Source of the DNA: Paramecium octaurelia
Lineage: Eukaryota; Ciliophora; Oligohymenophorea; Peniculida; Parameciidae
DNA length: 64,000 nt
Assembly: GCA_905182995.1 (NCBI GenBank)
Contig: CAJJDP010000023.1
Location: forward strand, 533,474-597,473
Direction: 5' to 3'
Under the pieces are notes generated by a model. It had not been told where the DNA came from, ran no database searches, and saw nothing but the letters and a program-made list of their open reading frames with translations. The position numbers were made by a program, and so were the translations under genes. Positions 60,020 through 64,000 of this stretch are shown piece after piece (within the stretch, counting starts at the first letter, position 1; each line of letters starts with the position of its first letter).

Positions 60020-60607
60020 ATGAGCATATAAACCACACTTTAAAGTACTTAAGAAGAATTAACAAAATTGCAATCACTTATATAGGAACTCTCAGAAAAA
60101 GGCAATCTTGATGAAATAACAGAGGGAATGAGTCACAAAGATTAAATTGAACTTAATCTCAACTTAGCTTATACTCTGTCTTCACTCTATTATTGTAATA
60201 TGTACTATAATTATTTAGCTTATTTAAAATTAAACTAAGTCGAAACCTCTGCTCACCCTATTATGAATGAGTTATCTAGAATATAGGAGGCTTACCAAAA
60301 ATATTTGCCTTCATAAATCAAACAACCAGATTAGAAATAAATGAGTCTGGATAGAGATGCTGCAAAGAGATTTATACAACCAAATTTAAAGAGCTTAGAT
60401 GATAACCAAAATTATTAACAAAAACAAAAAAAATTAATTGAAGAAGATAAAAATAATACAACTAGGCTTGAATAACCTGTAGATATATGGAAGAATGAAA
60501 AGGATTAGTAGGATCAAAATAAACAAAAATTAATTAGAGGAAATCTCATCCCCTAAACAGGTCATTTGAATTGGAAAAATCAGATTGAGAAATTAATGAA
60601 AAAATGA
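60020..60607 (+). CDS. C1D/Rrp47-type exosome cofactor (Sas10/C1D family)
   Basis: Nuclear RNA-binding protein that tethers Rrp6 to the exosome for 5.8S rRNA and snoRNA trimming. The single-exon frame gives 195 residues, close to the family size. The Sas10/C1D core reads LNLAYTLSSLYYCNMYYNYL, then THPIMNEL-type sequence (SAHPIMNELSRIQEAYQKY) and the second conserved block LDRDAAKRFIQPNLKSLDD. A basic Lys-rich C-terminus follows. The core motifs (paired helices with a conserved H-P-x-x-x-E-L-x-R-I) are diagnostic. The orthology to C1D rather than another Sas10-family member rests on the short length. Confidence 0.8.
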
Positions 60608-61241
60608 CATGAATGTATTTATTTTAAATATTAAATTAATTCTAAAGTATAATAATTCAATTCAAGTATATACATCACCTTAAAAAATTACAAAAATTAT
60701 CAGATAATACATCATAGGAAAGGTAATTCGGTTTTTATTCTGATAAAAATAATTTAGATGTACTTCAATCAAAAATTCAAAGTAAATCAAAATTAGGTAA
60801 CCATTTAGAATAATTTCGCCATATAACTTAATTATATTAAATGAGTAAACTAATTTTTATCATTTATTTAATGCATAATTTATAGAGAAGATGATTAATA
60901 TCATAAATTGAATTAATGATCCTAAAGATATAAGTTAAATTTTACTCATAATAATTTCTAATATGAAATTCTACTCAGTAAAAGGAAATAATATAAGTAT
61001 AATTAATATCCATATAAAAATTGAGAAGAGAACTCTTAGATATTTTATTTCTTAAAATCTCAATGCCAAATTTAAAATATGAGGTTTCATCTCTCTTATA
61101 ATAATTGAATAATTAATATTAAATAGTCAAGTAATTTTAAGCAGTAAAACCTTGTTTTATTCTCATTAATAATTTTTCTTATTGTTCAGAACTATTCTAA
61201 TCAATCTGTTATTACATATTATAAAATGATAATTTTATATG
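60608..61241. other. Intergenic, between convergent 3' ends
   Basis: AT-rich DNA between the C1D stop and the stop of the small secreted protein on the opposite strand. No frame has family character and no RNA gene or repeat was recognised. Confidence 0.55.
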
Positions 61242-61540
61242 TCATTATTTGCCACTTGGCCCTGGTACGCAATTTAAAATATGAATCTTATCCCAAGTGT
61301 CACATGTCTCAGACTTCCATTGTTTTAAGCATTTACCCTAAAATTTATTGTAGTTGTTCATACTGATCTGCAACAGACTTATGTTTCAAATCCACAAACT
61401 ACACCTCCGGCACTTTGACATCTATTTGTGCAATCTAAACTCCAAGGGGCAAATTAATATTCGTATCTTAAATTGCTTTATGCATTCAACTAGCTGCAAA
61501 TAACTAAACCCAATAGCAAAATGAAAACGCAAAATCTCAT
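61242..61540 (-). CDS. Small secreted cysteine-rich protein, 90 residues
   Basis: Not assigned to a family. One 26-nt intron (61338-61363) leaves 91 codons with TGA. The signal peptide MRFCVFILLLGLVICSQLNA precedes a mature part of about 70 residues with eight cysteines: LDCTNRCQSAGGVVCG, QVCCRSGKCLKQW, ETCDTWDKI and ILNCVPGPSG. The spacing C-x3-C...C...C-C-x3-C suggests a disulfide-knotted fold. It may be a secreted effector, mating or surface protein; I see no toxin signature strong enough to name. The short intron between cysteine codons supports a real gene. Confidence 0.65.
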
Positions 61541-61611
61541 TATTATTAATAATAAAAACGATATTATAATTTTTGCATAATTTATGACTTCAGAAGGTGT
61601 GGATAAAGGAA

Positions 61612-61860
61612 ATGATAGTTGAATTTAAAGAGAGATATTATAAGAAAAATTAGCTTCAAGGTTAGAGTCAATTAAAAAAATGTAGATCTTTTTGTGTTAG
61701 GCATGAACTTTTAAATCTAAAATCTAATTTGTTAAATTATGTTTAGAAATGTAAGTATTGGTTATTTAAGAACAATATCATATAATTAATTCCAGACAAT
61801 CTATTTAATTATTTATTCTATATAATGCACATATCCATCAATAAAGAATCAATAATATGA
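61612..61860 (+). CDS. Possible small gene or fragment, 82 residues
   Basis: An open frame from ATG 61612 to TGA 61858-61860 reads MIVEFKERYYKKNQLQGQSQ and then RHELLNLKSNLLNYVQKC and a hydrophobic tail. An alternative start at 61583 with a 22-nt intron also joins this frame. The composition is plausible, but the frame is short enough to arise by chance and no family is recognised. Confidence 0.3.
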
Positions 61861-61983
61861 ATTAAATTTATCCAATAATTAAAAAGATGACATTATATGG
61901 AAGTATAAAGGTTTTCTTAATAAATTAACAAAAAGGTTTCTAATTTATATATTAAAAATATTATTTTTTATTGTAATTCTATT

Positions 61984-63186
61984 ATGGATTAAAATTAAGT
62001 AGAAAGATACTCAGTAACCTTAACAAATGGTAACACGTAGATTTTTGACTGTTAATCAATTCGCCTCAAATAATAGATTTCAAAGGTTGATTCTACCATC
62101 CCTTTTGAGTTTATGATGCTTGTAAATGATAAAATCAATTATGTTTTTTAATGTAGCTTAGATTTGACTAAATCATTTGTGAAAATACATCAAACCAATG
62201 AATTATATAATCTGAAGTTACTTGACATGCAACAAGTCTATAATGAAAATTTGAAATTAAAAGCTAGGAATAGACAAGTTCAAGATGAAATAATAGAATT
62301 TAAAAGGAAGAATGAGGAGATAACCAATGAATCTTTAGAGTTTATGAAACAAACTTAAGAGCAATAAAATTAAATAAGTTAAAAAAACAATAAGATAAGA
62401 GAGTTGGAAGAAATTTTAGAATAAACTTCTCAAAATGGAATGAATGTTCAAAAATCATTGGATTCAAATTTATAATAGAAAAATAATTAAATAAAATAAA
62501 AGGATGGAGAAATCTAAGCATTGCAGCAAGAAGTCTCAAATTTAAAAGTCAAAATTTAAAGTCTTACTAAGTAATTTTTGGAAAAGGAGGATGAATATAA
62601 ACAAAAAATTTAATCTGTTGAATAATCAGAAAATGAATTACGTGATAATCTTATAAAAAGTGTAAATTAAGTTTAGGAACTTTAAAATTATGCAACTAAT
62701 CAATATCATTAATTTTGTACTCTAAAATAAGAATACGAGAACCTTTATTAATAGGTGGTACCATATTATTAGGCCTATCCTGAATTGAATCAAGCAAAAG
62801 AAGAATTAGATAATTAGTTAGTAGAAAAGGATAAAAAGATAAGCTAATTATAAAGGGATATTACAAGATTGAAAAAAGAGCTAGAGACTGCTTAAGAGCA
62901 ATAGGATTTAACAAAGACAGAATTAGAAACATAAACAAAAACATCTAAAAATTAATATAATAAACTCACTATTGAGATAACTGAATTAAGAAACTAAATT
63001 ACAAATTTGAATAATTAAATTCAATAATAAGACTAAGAGATTCAAGAAAGAGAAAAGAAAATCAGAGATCTTAAGAAGTAGTAATAAAATATAAAAGATC
63101 CAGAAAATGAAGGAATTCAATAGAATGCTTTTATTAAAATATCAACAGGTTAGCCAATACCAGAGTACTTATAAAAGAAGAAATGA
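61984..63186 (+). CDS. Coiled-coil protein, 400 residues
   Basis: A single intronless frame. The first 70 residues are strand-like (VERYSVTLTNGNTQIFDC, IPFEFMMLVNDKINYVFQ) and may form a small globular head. The remaining 330 residues are continuous Gln/Glu/Lys heptads: EIIEFKRKNEEITNESLEFM, NEIQALQQEV-type repeats, LVEKDKKISQLQRDITRLKK and ITELRNQITNLNNQIQQQDQ. A head followed by a long rod resembles SAS-6 or other basal-body proteins in outline, but no specific motif supports that. A structural role is likely. Confidence 0.65.
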
Positions 63187-63492
63187 ATTAAATTTGCAAT
63201 GATTATTATAAATAATTGATAATTATATATAGAATTGTATTTTTAACAATAGATATTAAATATATGAAATTGTGTTGTTTTTCTAAATTTATTTGGTTAA
63301 TAAGTATGTAACTGAAAAGGATATGAAAGATCTATAAAAATTTATTATAGAAAATAATCAATACATCTTAATCAGATTGATATGATTATTGAAATAGTTT
63401 GTAAATAAAAATAAGAAAAAAATTACTTTTAATTGAATTAAAGATGGGTTCCTCAGAATTTTAATTTTAATTATGTAAAGTAAAATTTTATA
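63187..63492. other. Intergenic, between convergent 3' ends
   Basis: AT-rich spacer between the coiled-coil gene stop and the aspartyl-tRNA synthetase stop on the other strand. Nothing recognisable. Confidence 0.6.
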
Positions 63493-64000
63493 TCAAGGAA
63501 ACAATCTACTTGAATCTCTTGGAAACAAACTTACATTTCTGATATTTTTTAAATCAAAGTATAAATATAGAAATCTTTCTAAACCAAATGCACATCCTCC
63601 ATGAGGATAGGATCCATATCTTTAAATATAGAATTATATTTTACCTAAATGAATCAACGTAGCCTTTTAATATTTGAGTATCTTGCCCTATAACTTTTAA
63701 TTAATTAATTAAATATTCTGGATCATGAATTCTTTAATGGCCTGATGCGATTTCTTCTCCTCTCAAAACGAATTTATAAGATAAAGTAAAATTAGGATCC
63801 ATTTTACATGGCATAATATAGAAAGGTTAATTTTCTCTTGGTAATTCATACAAAATGAAAACGTCAGTTCCATATTTCTCTTTTACTAATTTTCCTAATT
63901 ACATTTAATTTGCAATGTCAAAATAATATGAAGGACTTTAAACAGTCCCAATTTCTTGAAGTAATTTTATTGCATCACAATACTTTAATTTGATAATAGG
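63493..64000 (-). CDS. DARS: Cytosolic aspartyl-tRNA synthetase, C-terminal part
   Basis: Class II aminoacyl-tRNA synthetase that charges tRNA-Asp. Only the last roughly 160 residues are inside the window; the 5' part lies beyond 64000. One 25-nt intron (63620-63644) is present. Diagnostic segments are KEKYGTDVFILYELPREN, SYKFVLRGEEIASGHQRIHD, KGYVDSFRYGSYPHGG and motif 3, GGCAFGLERFLYLY, which binds ATP. The protein ends FPRDSSRLFP, close to the FPRDPKRLTP end typical of eukaryotic and archaeal AspRS, which separates it from AsnRS. The visible part is intact. Confidence 0.92.

Noticed and set aside
1..64000. Search for CRISPR arrays, insertion sequences, tRNA and rRNA genes
   Set aside because: No spaced direct repeats, transposase motifs, inverted-repeat-bounded elements or cloverleaf-like sequences were recognised by eye. 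A tRNAscan and Infernal run would be decisive for RNA genes.

Overview
The window is protein-coding DNA from a ciliate somatic (macronuclear) genome, very probably a Paramecium. Three things in the sequence show this. Long, family-like reading frames appear only when TAA and TAG are read as glutamine, leaving TGA as the sole stop. About 69 introns can be placed, all GT...AG and only 20-34 nt long. Trichocyst matrix protein genes are present. The DNA is AT-rich and genes are packed tightly. All models below use the ciliate code, and nearly all close as whole codons once the tiny introns are removed, which is an internal check on them.

Layout. 0-6 kb: ribosomal protein eS19, an unknown gene, a degraded gene, a trichocyst matrix protein (TMP) and a double-RING protein. 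6-9 kb: a perfect 1,343-bp tandem duplication carrying a SPRY-domain gene, with a single N at the junction. 9-19 kb: a CFAP97-like gene, a small acidic protein, PFK-2/FBPase-2, a second TMP, a B-box/coiled-coil/Kelch protein, an STPG (shippo) ciliary protein, and a penicillin-binding-protein-like S11 peptidase. 20-29 kb: a 1,548-residue multi-membrane protein and several coiled-coil or unrecognised genes. 29-34 kb: eL33, a histidine acid phosphatase, EBP2-like, ANP32-like and a CDK. 34.8-43.3 kb: one giant Piezo channel gene. 43-50 kb: Pex5, a large unrecognised protein whose start lies 10 bp from the Pex5 start, and a TPR/poly-Q/PH protein. 50-64 kb: a weak membrane-protein model, a pseudogene, a GALK2-like kinase, a TMP-like protein, a divergent kinesin, SF-assemblin, C1D, a small secreted Cys-rich protein, coiled-coil proteins and the 3' end of aspartyl-tRNA synthetase.

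The genes do not form operons; neighbours are functionally mixed, as expected for a eukaryote. Recurring themes are trichocyst secretion (three TMP or TMP-like genes), cilia and cytoskeleton (STPG, CFAP97-like, SF-assemblin, kinesin-like), ribosome biogenesis and translation (eS19, eL33, EBP2-like, C1D, AspRS) and membrane sensing (Piezo, the multi-membrane protein). The most interesting points are the S11 DD-peptidase-like gene in a eukaryote, the intact Piezo gene, the kinesin with a broken P-loop, the duplication at the N, and the almost absent spacer between Pex5 and its divergent neighbour. All names rest on motif recognition by eye; no database search was run.
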